This document shows, piece by piece, positions 26,088-33,323 of a stretch of 41,593 bases of DNA (within the stretch, counting starts at the first letter, position 1; each line of letters starts with the position of its first letter). This DNA is from Desulfobacteraceae bacterium (GTDB lineage Bacteria > Desulfobacterota > Desulfobacteria > Desulfobacterales > Desulfosarcinaceae), in assembly GCA_003599575.1 (NCBI GenBank), contig QZKV01000196.1, positions 1 to 41,593 on the forward strand, read 5' to 3'. A program made the translations under genes and the position numbers. The notes beneath the pieces were generated by a model, which saw only the letters and a list, made by a program, of their open reading frames with translations, was not told the DNA's origin and made no database searches.

Positions 26088-26744
26088 ATGACGTATGAAG
26101 CGGTCATTTTCGATCTGGACGGCACCCTGCTCGACACCCTGGCGGATCTGGCGGCATCGGTCAACCGGGTGTTGGCGCGCCGGGGGTTTCCAACGCATGA
26201 TCTCGATGCTTATCGCTGGTACATCGGACATGGATCCGCCGTTTTAATCGAGCGGGCGTTGCCCCCGGTCGAACGCTCGCCCGACCAGATACAATCCTGC
26301 CTGCAGGAGCTGTTGGACGATTACGGCCGCAACTGGGACATCCTGACCCACCCCTATGACGGCATTCCGGCCTTGCTCCAAACTCTAGAGGACCGGCATG
26401 TTGCGATGGCGGTCGTCACCAACAAGCCGCATCGTTTTGCCGCGCTGATGACGGCCCATTTCTTTGAGAGGACTTCATTCAGCAGGATAATGGGCCAACG
26501 CGACGGCATTCCCAAAAAACCGGATCCGTATCAGGCCCTGTCCGCCGCACATGCGATGGGCGTGGCTCCCGCCGCCTGCATTTTTTTGGGCGATAGCGCG
26601 GTAGACATGCAAACGGCCCGGCGGGCCGGCATGCTCGCCGTTGGGGCCGGCTGGGGCTTCCGGCCGGTGGGCGAGCTCTGGGACGGCGGGGCAGTGCATG
26701 TGCTCGACCATCCTCTCGATTTGTTCCCTTTGCTGGGCCGGTAA
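26088..26744 (+). CDS. HAD-family phosphatase, phosphoglycolate phosphatase-like
   Basis: Haloacid dehalogenase superfamily hydrolase, 218 residues from ATG 26088; the frame is open to 26022, but homology begins at TYEAVIFDLDGTLLDT. Motif I is DLDGTLLDT (nucleophile and acid aspartates), motif II lies in VVTNKP, motif III is the lysine of KKPDPYQAL, and motif IV is LGDSAVDMQTARRAGM. A helical cap (residues ~16-85) between motifs I and II fits the Gph-type subfamily. Phosphoglycolate is the usual substrate, and a glycolate oxidase-like gene lies about 15 kb away, but substrate is not proven. The cytoplasmic enzyme appears monocistronic. Confidence 0.9.
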   Translation: MTYEAVIFDLDGTLLDTLADLAASVNRVLARRGFPTHDLDAYRWYIGHGSAVLIERALPPVERSPDQIQSCLQELLDDYGRNWDILTHPYDGIPALLQTLEDRHVAMAVVTNKPHRFAALMTAHFFERTSFSRIMGQRDGIPKKPDPYQALSAAHAMGVAPAACIFLGDSAVDMQTARRAGMLAVGAGWGFRPVGELWDGGAVHVLDHPLDLFPLLGR

Positions 26745-26879
26745 GCCGCACCGGCACCGGGCGGCAATCCCGTCAAAATCCACCCGAGACCCGACATACC
26801 TATGGCATACTGGCGAATCGGGCTTATGTTGAACGCAGGTCGATCGCTTCATTGCACAGCTTCAAGAAAGGAGGAGCAT

Positions 26880-27347
26880 ATGGGCGATATCGTGCACCGG
26901 TCGGAAATCGTCATCACCAGGGAGAGGGGCCCCACCCGGAAAGCACTGATCAAGGGATTCGATGAACCGGTCTATTACGGGGTTCATGGCGGCATCAAAC
27001 GTTTTTACCAAATCGAACCGGAAGAGGAGCATGCCGCCACACTGGATCATGTGGTCGGCGCCGTGGGCGGCTGAATGATGGGAACATTCGCCACCGTGCT
27101 GGCGAAAAGCAAAATCCCCACCCCCCAGGAGCGCTATCGCGCCGATGTGGTCGGCGAAATAGAAAATGTCAACGGCGTGCTGAAGATCACCCGCATCCAA
27201 GTCCGCTACACATTGAGCCTGAAACCCGAACAACGCCAAGCGGCAGAAGCGGCGTTCAAGGTCTATTTGCCGCATTGCCCGGCCGCGCAGAGCGTCATCG
27301 CCGCCATAAAGCTCGATCATGAGCTGGAGATGCAAGATCTGGCGTGA
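26880..27347 (+). CDS. OsmC family protein with in-frame TGA, probable selenoprotein
   Basis: One continuous frame of 156 codons interrupted only by TGA at 27072-27074 (codon 65). ATG 26880 has a strong AAGGAGG site. The part before TGA ends HAATLDHVVGAVGG and the part after begins MMGTFATVLAKSKIP. Together they form a complete OsmC domain, where the position after GG is normally the first redox cysteine. The second family cysteine is kept (C133 in LPHCPAAQSV). Reading TGA as selenocysteine restores a full-length 155-residue protein with a Sec65/Cys133 pair, as OsmC/Ohr peroxidases use Cys/Cys. A SECIS-like hairpin lies at 27087-27106. Re-initiation at ATG 27075 is unlikely, since no ribosome binding site precedes it and half a domain would result. 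The expected role is hydroperoxide detoxification. Confidence 0.88.
27087..27106 (+). promoter_or_regulatory. Candidate bacterial SECIS element
   Basis: TTCGCCA (27087-27093) pairs perfectly with TGGCGAA (27100-27106) around a 6-nt loop CCGTGC. The loop starts 19 nt after the TGA, inside the 16-37 nt window described for bacterial SECIS elements bound by SelB. The hairpin lies within the coding sequence, as bacterial SECIS elements do. The loop has a G, though at its third position rather than among the first two. Confidence 0.72.
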
Positions 27348-27408
27348 ATGTCCTATGAACATTCACCGCACGTCTCTTTCGCGTGCGTATACCAGTTCTA
27401 GGGAAGCT

Positions 27409-27447
27409 GGAATGCTGGATTGCCGGTCCTTTTTACTCCAGCATTCC
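27409..27447. repeat. Intergenic 11-bp inverted repeat of the GGAATGCTGGA type
   Basis: GGAATGCTGGA (27409-27419) and its exact complement TCCAGCATTCC (27437-27447) flank a 17-nt loop. Adjacent partial copies (GAAGCTGGAATGC, GGCATTCC) make the region look like a dispersed intergenic repeat. It lies in the convergent gap after the OsmC gene. No T run follows, so it is a poor terminator candidate. Similar CCAGCATTCC-rich elements are, as I recall, common between genes in Deltaproteobacteria. Confidence 0.55.
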
Positions 27448-27514
27448 GGCATTCCATTCATGAACATGGCCGCAGCGGGCGTTGCTTTCAAAAATGCCGA
27501 CGCACCGCAACGGG

Positions 27515-27664
27515 CTAATGCATACCCATTTCCGCTTCCAACTTGCGGATCTGTTCTTCGAGATGTCGTCGTTCATCCTCGTTCAAGCCGGCTTCCGCCA
27601 GGCGGCGCTTCAAACTCAGCAGAATCATTTCCTGCCGGTAATCGGTGCAGCTGTATTGTTTCAT
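27515..27664 (-). CDS. Small 49-residue helical protein, conserved hypothetical
   Basis: A short gene encoding 49 residues, beginning MKQYSCTDYRQEMILLSLKR and ending EEQIRKLEAEMGMH. The ATG at 27664 is preceded by GCGGAGTC. The middle is charged and strongly helical with heptad-like spacing (LKRRLAEAGLNEDERRHLEEQIRKLEAEM), so a coiled-coil hairpin is likely. There is one cysteine (C6) and no membrane segment. The coding character (in-frame helix periodicity, good start, short spacing to the next gene) supports it being real. It lies 118 nt downstream of the CBS gene on the same strand and convergent with the OsmC gene. Function is unknown. Confidence 0.72.
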   Translation of the reverse strand: MKQYSCTDYRQEMILLSLKRRLAEAGLNEDERRHLEEQIRKLEAEMGMH

Positions 27665-27782
27665 TCTGGTAGACTCCGCAACCTCGTTTTCCCGCTCCCC
27701 GGAGCAGGGGCATGCCCTGAATCCGGGAATTCGCCAGCGACCTGTTGCCCGGTGCCTGGGTGCGATTTTTCATTCCGGACAA

Positions 27783-28244
27783 CTAGGCCTCAGGGCTTTG
27801 CAGCAAAGTCCTGAGCACATCCTCCTTGCCGATGATGCCCACCAGACGGCCTTGTTCAAGCACAGGCAGTGTATGAAAATTGTTGTCCACCATCAGGGCG
27901 GCAATCGTATCCAAACGCGTATCCGGATTGACCGTAACAGGATCGGGGGTCATCGCGTCGGATACTGTGAGCGCCGCGATTTTGCGAACCTCTTTGTCCA
28001 ATTGCTTGGTCGAGGTCAGTGGAATGTAGCCACCGAGCAATGTGAACAGATTGGGCAAGGGTACTTGCTTTTGCTGCGCCACCAGATCGCTTTGGCACAG
28101 AATGCCCACCAGGCGACCGTCCTCGTCCACCACTGGGGCGCCGTTGATGCCGTTTTCAAGCAATACTCTGGCGGCCTTAATGATTTCGGTCTGGGGAGAT
28201 AAGGTGATGACTTGGGTGCTCATAATCTCTTTGGCTGTAATCAT
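27783..28244 (-). CDS. CBS domain-pair protein
   Basis: Cytoplasmic protein of 153 residues consisting of two CBS domains. The first begins AKEIMSTQVITLSPQTEIIKAARVLLENGINGAPVVDEDGRLVGILCQSDL (residues ~4-54) and the second VSDAMTPDPVTVNPDTRLDTIAALMVDNNFHTLPVLEQGRLVGIIGKEDVLR (~94-147). Such stand-alone pairs bind adenine nucleotides and act as energy sensors on partner proteins. The ATG follows AAAGGAGAGAGCCG, a good site. The partner is unknown, since no enzyme gene is obviously linked. Confidence 0.93.
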   Translation of the reverse strand: MITAKEIMSTQVITLSPQTEIIKAARVLLENGINGAPVVDEDGRLVGILCQSDLVAQQKQVPLPNLFTLLGGYIPLTSTKQLDKEVRKIAALTVSDAMTPDPVTVNPDTRLDTIAALMVDNNFHTLPVLEQGRLVGIIGKEDVLRTLLQSPEA

Positions 28245-28648
28245 CGGCTCTCTCCTTTAGTTCTTGGATAACGGCATTCACGCGATCTGAGGCCCCGGTC
28301 GGGCGGCCGGCCGACGGCTTGGAATTTTTGATTCTATACCAAAGACCGGCTGATTGCCCAAGCCCTTTATATGAAGGTCGGAACCATACCATTGCTCGGT
28401 CGATGAGCGTCCGCAGCTTGTTCGGGTCTTGGCATGCGCATGTGAACACAATCGCTATCGCCTTCAGATTGTCAATCGCGGAGCCGCGCGACAGGGCCGG
28501 CTGGAAGTGTGCGCCTGGATAGCCGGAATGACAACAGACCCGTTGAAGCCCTTCGCGAGATCATCAGGATCCTTGAGCTGGAGTTGTTACATCGTTTATT
28601 GTAGGTTTGGCTGAATTATGCTTTCATTCAGCTTGAGGAGATTCCCAA
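28245..28648. other. Gene-free gap between CBS and YkgJ-type genes
   Basis: No convincing gene was seen in this 404-nt divergent gap; short open frames here lack ribosome binding sites and family resemblance. A weak sigma-70 candidate for the plus-strand gene is TTGAGC (28574) with an 18-nt spacer to TATTGT (28598), about 45 nt before the next start codon. A GGCGGCCGGCCG palindromic patch lies near 28300. Confidence 0.4.
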
Positions 28649-29350
28649 ATGACACGGGAAGGCATTTTCTTAACCAGCCAGGAGGCCCTCCGGGCCGTTC
28701 GCCTCGATTTTCGCGGTTACGGGGCGCAACCGATGCTGTTCTGCGAGATCTTGCGAATGGTCTTCGGCCCAGACAGGCTGTACCAGCGGGAACCCGGCAA
28801 AGAGGGGTTATGGATTGCCGAGGGGTTGCAGCGCATGCGCTGGCTCGAAGGCAGCGAACTGATTGAATACATGTGCACTATCCTGAACGAAGCCGAGTTG
28901 CCGCCGGACCGTCTGGCGGCTCTTTGCCGGCTTGTTTTCCAAGCCCCCTGCCGACCGGAAGACCATTCGGAAACCGGCCGGGCCGGAATACGTGTCCAGA
29001 CCGACATGGAAGCATTTGCCTGCCGTCAATGCGGTCAATGTTGCCGATCGCTTGCCTACCATGACGGTATCACCGCGCAGGATGTGGCCAAACTGAAAGA
29101 GTGCGGCCGCCTTGACATCCTGGAGTGGGTGGGGCAGACCCAGACTGCGGAAGGGCAGACGGTCTACCGGATTTGGATAACTCCGGGCAGCAATCAGTTC
29201 GCTGTGCTGTGCCCTTTTTTGAAATCCGGCCCCTCTCCCGAGCGCTGGCTGTGCAGTATCCATGACGTCAAACCCACCATTTGCCGCAATTATCCGGTCA
29301 GTCGCAAACATGCGCTGATGACGGGATGTCCCGGATTTGATACCATCTGA
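28649..29350 (+). CDS. YkgJ family cysteine-cluster protein
   Basis: Protein of 233 residues with a C-terminal Zn/Fe-chelating CxxCxxCC domain (YkgJ/UPF0153). The cluster CRQCGQCC is at residues 125-132, and the remaining ligands lie in CPFL, CSIHDVKPTICRNYP and near the C-terminus (GCPGF). About 120 N-terminal residues precede it (TSQEALRAVRLDFRGYGAQPMLFCEILRMVFG) and are not part of the basic domain; they look helical and soluble. The ATG follows GAGGAGATTCCCAA. Metal binding is inferred from the family; the biological role is unknown. The rRNA methyltransferase gene follows 171 nt later. Confidence 0.88.
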   Translation: MTREGIFLTSQEALRAVRLDFRGYGAQPMLFCEILRMVFGPDRLYQREPGKEGLWIAEGLQRMRWLEGSELIEYMCTILNEAELPPDRLAALCRLVFQAPCRPEDHSETGRAGIRVQTDMEAFACRQCGQCCRSLAYHDGITAQDVAKLKECGRLDILEWVGQTQTAEGQTVYRIWITPGSNQFAVLCPFLKSGPSPERWLCSIHDVKPTICRNYPVSRKHALMTGCPGFDTI

Positions 29351-29521
29351 CATTTGTATCACCCGCTCCAGAGGTTTGGACAATCACCTGCCGCCTTCCC
29401 CCGGGGCCGCACCCTATGGGACCGGCAAGAGGCTGCCGGGCCTTGAAATCGGCGCAAATGATTTCATTGAAAATGATGTTGTTGACAATGGACGATCTCC
29501 CCAGGGAAGGGATGGTGCACA

Positions 29522-30730
29522 GTGCCAACTCATAAAGCCCGCATGCCGGCTGTCAGCGTTACGGCCAAAGCCGAAAAATCCATCCGGCGAAGCCACCCGT
29601 GGATTTTTTCGGGGGCCGTCCAGGAAGAGGACCGGCATCTACCCGCCGGAAAAACAGTGGCCGTATACGCGGCTGATGGCCGCTGGCTGGCTTGGGGGGC
29701 CTATTCGCCCCACTCGCAAATCCGCATCCGCATATGGTCCTTTGAGGAAAACGAGCTTATCGATGCACGGTTTTTGCGAAAGCGACTGTCCGCGGCCATC
29801 GAGACGCGCCGTAAAATGCCCCTGCTCAATCCGTGTACGGCTTTGCGCCTGGTGAATGCCGAATCGGATGGCTTGCCCGGGCTAATCGTGGACCGATATG
29901 ACGATTGGCTGGTATGTCAATTCCTTTCCGCCGGTGCAGAGCATTGGAAAGAGGTCATTGTCGGACAATTGTTGGAATTGATGCCCGTAAAGGGCATCTT
30001 CGAACGTTCAGACGCAGAAGTGCGCACCAAAGAAGGTTTACCTCTGCAAAACGGGATTTTATGGGGGCCGCCGCCGCCCGGTCGGCTGGCAGTGGAGCTG
30101 GGGAGCGTGAGGTTGCTGGTTGATGTTGAAAATGGTCACAAGACCGGTTTTTATCTGGATCAACGTGAAAACCAGGCCCAGGTGACCGATTTTGCCCAAG
30201 GCGCCGACCTGCTCAACTGCTTCAGCTACACCGGCGCATTCGGCCTGTGGGCACTGCTGAGCGGAGCGCAACGGGTAACCCATATTGATGCTTCGGCCGA
30301 TATGCTCGCGCTGGCCCGGCAAAACACCGCGTTCAGCGGCCTGGATACGGCACCCGTGGATTATATCCAGGGCAATGTCTTCGAAGCGCTGCGCCGCTAT
30401 CGCGATGAACAGCGACAATTCGACATGATCGTCCTGGACCCGCCCAAATTTGTCGCCTCGGCAGCCCAATTAAACAGAGGCTGCCGCGGATACAAGGATA
30501 TCAACCTGCTGGCCTTCAAGCTGCTGCGCCCCGGCGGCATTTTGATGACCTTTTCCTGCTCTGGGCTCGTTGATGCCATGTTGTTCCAGAAAATTGTGGC
30601 CGATGCAGCCCTCGATGCGGGCCGCACCACACGCCTGATCCGTCATCTGCATCAGGCGGCGGATCATCCGGTCGCCTTGAATTTTCCGGAAGGGGCCTAC
30701 CTGAAAGGCCTGGTATGTCTGGTTGAATAA
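29522..30730 (+). CDS. RlmI-type 23S rRNA (cytosine-C5) methyltransferase
   Basis: Class I rRNA methyltransferase of 402 residues. The N-terminal PUA-like RNA-binding domain (residues ~8-80) includes AKAEKSIRRSHPWIFSGAVQ and WLAWGAYSPHSQIRIRIWSF. The middle has the family segment VDRYDDWLVCQFLSAGAE. The SAM-binding fold shows DVENGHKTGFYLDQRENQ, LLNCFSYTGAFGLWAL (motif I) and the catalytic-loop motif LDPPKFV. The start is GTG 29522; the ribosome binding site is moderate (GGGATGG upstream). RlmI modifies C1962 of 23S rRNA in E. coli; the exact target here is inferred. Confidence 0.9.
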   Translation: MPTHKARMPAVSVTAKAEKSIRRSHPWIFSGAVQEEDRHLPAGKTVAVYAADGRWLAWGAYSPHSQIRIRIWSFEENELIDARFLRKRLSAAIETRRKMPLLNPCTALRLVNAESDGLPGLIVDRYDDWLVCQFLSAGAEHWKEVIVGQLLELMPVKGIFERSDAEVRTKEGLPLQNGILWGPPPPGRLAVELGSVRLLVDVENGHKTGFYLDQRENQAQVTDFAQGADLLNCFSYTGAFGLWALLSGAQRVTHIDASADMLALARQNTAFSGLDTAPVDYIQGNVFEALRRYRDEQRQFDMIVLDPPKFVASAAQLNRGCRGYKDINLLAFKLLRPGGILMTFSCSGLVDAMLFQKIVADAALDAGRTTRLIRHLHQAADHPVALNFPEGAYLKGLVCLVE

Positions 30731-30824
30731 GGAGATCCTGACAATGGCGCCAAACGGATTTTGATGCACAAGATCGGCTGCGGTTATCCTGAGAATAGGT
30801 GTTGTATCCGTTGTCGGTCCGAAT

Positions 30825-30851
30825 TTGACTTGATGAATGGATTCGTATAAA
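30825..30851 (+). promoter_or_regulatory. Weak candidate sigma-70 promoter
   Basis: TTGACT (30825-30830) and TATAAA (30846-30851) are good hexamers but separated by 15 nt, two less than optimal. They lie ~100 nt before the ATG at 30950. Between them and the gene is a 7-bp inverted repeat (CCCAACC / GGTTGGG). Confidence 0.35.
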
Positions 30852-30949
30852 GGCAACCCTTCCATGCCCGTGTTTCCCAACCCCTGCAAACTCTGCCAGC
30901 GGCCATAGGTTGGGGTCACCGCCAATACCAAAGGAGGGATCGATCATCC

Positions 30950-31348
30950 ATGCCAACCGATATGCGGCAATTTTCCAAACTCTTCAGCAGAGAGGTGCTG
31001 GAACAACTGTTTCCGGCCGAACGGACCGATCGGTTTTTCGATGCTTTGTTGGGTGATTGCAGCGAGGGCGCTTATGACATCCGCTTGGCTTTCAACGAGT
31101 TCCGGAATGGACAATTGCTGTTGGATCTGGAACTCCACGAGCGCCCCAATAAATGCCTGGCCTGCAACTTGACATACGGTCTGCCCGCTGTATTCGCCCG
31201 TCATCCGGTGATCAACCTGCAGGGACTGGTCGATCAGATCTGCCGAATGGTGGGTGGCCGTTGCACGGCTTGGAAGTTGGGCGCTACCAGGGAAAAATCG
31301 CGCCGCCTGCATGTGGTGCCGATGGTCATCGATGTTGAAATACCCTGA
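30950..31348 (+). CDS. Conserved hypothetical protein (Desulfobacterales-type)
   Basis: Predicted cytoplasmic protein of 132 residues starting at ATG 30950, with AAAGGAGGGATCGATCC upstream. It opens with FSKLFSREVLEQLFPAERTDRFFDALLGDCSEGAYDI. The centre has a cysteine pair (ERPNKCLACNLTYGLPAVFARHPVINL) that could bind metal, followed by GGRCTAWKLGATREKSRRLHVVPM. I recall close relatives in sulfate-reducing Deltaproteobacteria, some carrying a meaningless vertebrate-type product name in databases; I could not check this. Function is unknown. No operon partner is evident: the previous gene ends 219 nt upstream and the next is convergent. Confidence 0.85.
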   Translation: MPTDMRQFSKLFSREVLEQLFPAERTDRFFDALLGDCSEGAYDIRLAFNEFRNGQLLLDLELHERPNKCLACNLTYGLPAVFARHPVINLQGLVDQICRMVGGRCTAWKLGATREKSRRLHVVPMVIDVEIP

Positions 31349-31433
31349 GAGGTGCTCAGTTTGCTTCTTCGTGTTTTATACTTAAGGCTGAGAAGATTTC
31401 ATAATTGAAATACCGGATTTGAATGGCCGTTCA

Positions 31434-32066
31434 TCAATCATCCTCAAACACGATATCAACCTGCGTAAAAGCTTCGGGTTCGAAATTTTCTATGCCCTCG
31501 TTTCGATCGATAAAAGCCGCCATGTGCTTGAAGGCGTTTTCATATACCCCCATGGCTGTATTCAAGCGATCGGTCAAAAGATCATCCGCACCCAAGTCCT
31601 GCATGGCCTCATGCAACAGCTCGCGGCCCGCTTCCAGGTGTTTTTGAATTCGGGCCATAAAATTTTTGCGCCGGGTGTGACGTTTGCGCTGGTCGATGAT
31701 GATGGGCAATAAGCGTTGCACCGAGATCTCAATCAGAGCATCCCGTGATGCATTGAAGTTCTTGGCAATATCTTCAAGGCTGACCAAGGCGCCCCGGCTG
31801 ATCACGAAAGTTTTTTGAACCCGGTTGGTGACTTCCAGACGTGCGTTGCTGACTCTTCGGGCGATATCGCTCAGTGCCCGGGTATTGCTGAAAAGATGGT
31901 CAAACAGCGATTTTTGCTTGATGCCCATCTGTGCGGCAATGATGCTGATGGCTTCGATGCAGTGATCGCTCAATTTAAATGTCGCCCGCACCGACTGCCG
32001 GCCCCGCAGATCAGAGAAGTCAGTTTCTGAGGGCGGGGTCTCATCGAAATATTCCTTTTCCTCCAT
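31434..32066 (-). CDS. Tandem ribbon-helix-helix protein, putative transcriptional regulator
   Basis: Protein of 210 residues from ATG 32066, with AGGAGGCTGT upstream. Two consecutive ribbon-helix-helix-like units are visible. Residues ~26-59 (VRATFKLSDHCIEAISIIAA then KQKSLFDHLF) and ~83-121 (VQKTFVISRGALVSLEDIAK then SRDALIEISVQRLL) each have an alternating beta strand, helix, turn and helix. RHH proteins normally dimerise to form one DNA-binding unit, so two units in one chain could give a pseudo-dimer. The C-terminal half (~130-210) is helical and charged. DNA binding is inference from fold. Its promoter lies within a perfect inverted repeat, suggesting autorepression. Confidence 0.8.
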   Translation of the reverse strand: MEEKEYFDETPPSETDFSDLRGRQSVRATFKLSDHCIEAISIIAAQMGIKQKSLFDHLFSNTRALSDIARRVSNARLEVTNRVQKTFVISRGALVSLEDIAKNFNASRDALIEISVQRLLPIIIDQRKRHTRRKNFMARIQKHLEAGRELLHEAMQDLGADDLLTDRLNTAMGVYENAFKHMAAFIDRNEGIENFEPEAFTQVDIVFEDD

Positions 32067-32084
32067 ACAGCCTCCTTTGCTAAA

Positions 32085-32123
32085 TTGCATTACCATTATA
32101 TTCATCGATATTTAGTAATGCAA
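32085..32123 (-). promoter_or_regulatory. Sigma-70 promoter inside a 9-bp inverted repeat (candidate operator)
   Basis: On the minus strand TTGCAT (plus 32118-32123) and TATAAT (plus 32095-32100) are separated by exactly 17 nt. The -35 is part of the arm TTGCATTAC, and the complementary arm GTAATGCAA (plus 32085-32093) begins just downstream of the -10. Arm centres are 30 nt apart, close to three helical turns. The start codon at 32066 is 28 nt past the -10. Confidence 0.8.
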
Positions 32124-32268
32124 CAATCTTAACATGGCGCTGATTAGTAGTCTTCCTGGGGGATAAGCCCATTGGCTTTTGCAAGGCTTAATGCATGATC
32201 CTAGCGCGAGAGGCCTTTCAGGACAGCCGCACCATTTTATTTTAAGGGGGGAGAAGGATGGAAAACAA

Positions 32269-33252
32269 CTACCGGGCCGACAGAATTTCCGGCAATTCGC
32301 AAATCTCAGCGCCCATCTTGGCCTTGCGGGTTTCCACATAGTGGGCGGCTGAAAGGGCGGCCAAGCAGCCGTCGGCGGCCGATAGCACGATCTGGCGGGC
32401 ATATTTTTCTTTCAAGTCACCTATGGCATATATTCCGGGAATAGCGGTTGAACACTGATCATCGGTGATGACGAATCCGTCGGTGCTCATGCGAACACCG
32501 GCCGGCACGAGTTGATTGTTGGGTTCGAAGCCGATGAAGATAAAAACGCCGTCAACGGACATCTGCCGTTTGCGGCCGGTTTGGGTATCCTGAAGGGTGA
32601 CGCCGGTCACACCGCCGCTGCCCGAAAGGATTTCGGAGACCGCCGAATTCCATAACACTTCCATCTTACATTCGGCTGTGACCCGTTGCTGTAAAATCCG
32701 GCTGGCCCGCAAGCTGTCGCGGCGGTGAACCAGATAGACCCTTTGGGCAAGCTTTGCCAGGTATAAGCCCTCCTCGCAGGCGCTGTCCCCGCCGCCCACT
32801 ACGATGACCTGTTTTCCTCTGAAGAAAAAGCCATCGCACACGGCGCAATAGGAAACGCCCTTGCCGTAGAGGTCCTGTTCTCCGGGCACATCGAGCTTGC
32901 GCGGCGTGCCGCCGGTGGCCAGAATGACCGCATGCGTGCGGATTTCCCGGCCGCCGCTCAGACGCACGCCATGATATTCCAAACCGGGTTCTACGGACAC
33001 CACTTCGTCATTGACCTCCTCCAGGCCATAGGAACGGGCATGCTCGGCAAACCGCATCGCCAACTCGGAGCCGTTGATATGGGTGTATCCGGGATAGTTT
33101 TCCACCTCGTCGGAGAGATTGACCTGGCCACCGGGGACCGCTTTTTCGATCAGCACCGTTTTAAGCGCCGCCCGCATCGCGTAAATCGCGGCGGACAATC
33201 CGCCCGGCCCTCCGCCGATGATAGCCAGATCGTACATTTCGGATTGCGCCAT
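32269..33252 (-). CDS. trxB: Thioredoxin-disulfide reductase
   Basis: NADPH-dependent flavoenzyme of 327 residues reducing thioredoxin. The FAD-binding motif GGGPGGLSAAIYA is at residues 13-25. The redox-active CAVC is at 136-139 within GVSYCAVCDGFF. The NADPH-binding motif is VVGGGDSACEEGLYLA, and the C-terminal FAD contact is GIYAIGDLKEKYARQIVLSAADG. The ATG is preceded by GAGGAATAAACC. It follows the S1-domain gene by 71 nt on the same strand, so the two may be cotranscribed. Slightly unusual is KEKYARQI in place of the more common RDKxYRQ, a change seen in relatives. Confidence 0.95.
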   Translation of the reverse strand: MAQSEMYDLAIIGGGPGGLSAAIYAMRAALKTVLIEKAVPGGQVNLSDEVENYPGYTHINGSELAMRFAEHARSYGLEEVNDEVVSVEPGLEYHGVRLSGGREIRTHAVILATGGTPRKLDVPGEQDLYGKGVSYCAVCDGFFFRGKQVIVVGGGDSACEEGLYLAKLAQRVYLVHRRDSLRASRILQQRVTAECKMEVLWNSAVSEILSGSGGVTGVTLQDTQTGRKRQMSVDGVFIFIGFEPNNQLVPAGVRMSTDGFVITDDQCSTAIPGIYAIGDLKEKYARQIVLSAADGCLAALSAAHYVETRKAKMGAEICELPEILSAR

Positions 33253-33323
33253 GGTTTATTCCTCCGAATTGACATGGATATTTCTTAGGGACCGGATGTG
33301 CAAAGTAAAACGATGGAACGGTC

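Noticed and set aside
27075..27347. Separate 90-residue gene starting right after the OsmC TGA
   Set aside because: No ribosome binding site precedes ATG 27075, and the product would be half of an OsmC domain; the selenocysteine reading explains both halves.
28177..28449. Minus-strand 90-codon frame overlapping the CBS gene start
   Set aside because: It overlaps the CBS gene by 68 nt in another frame, and its sequence shows no family features.
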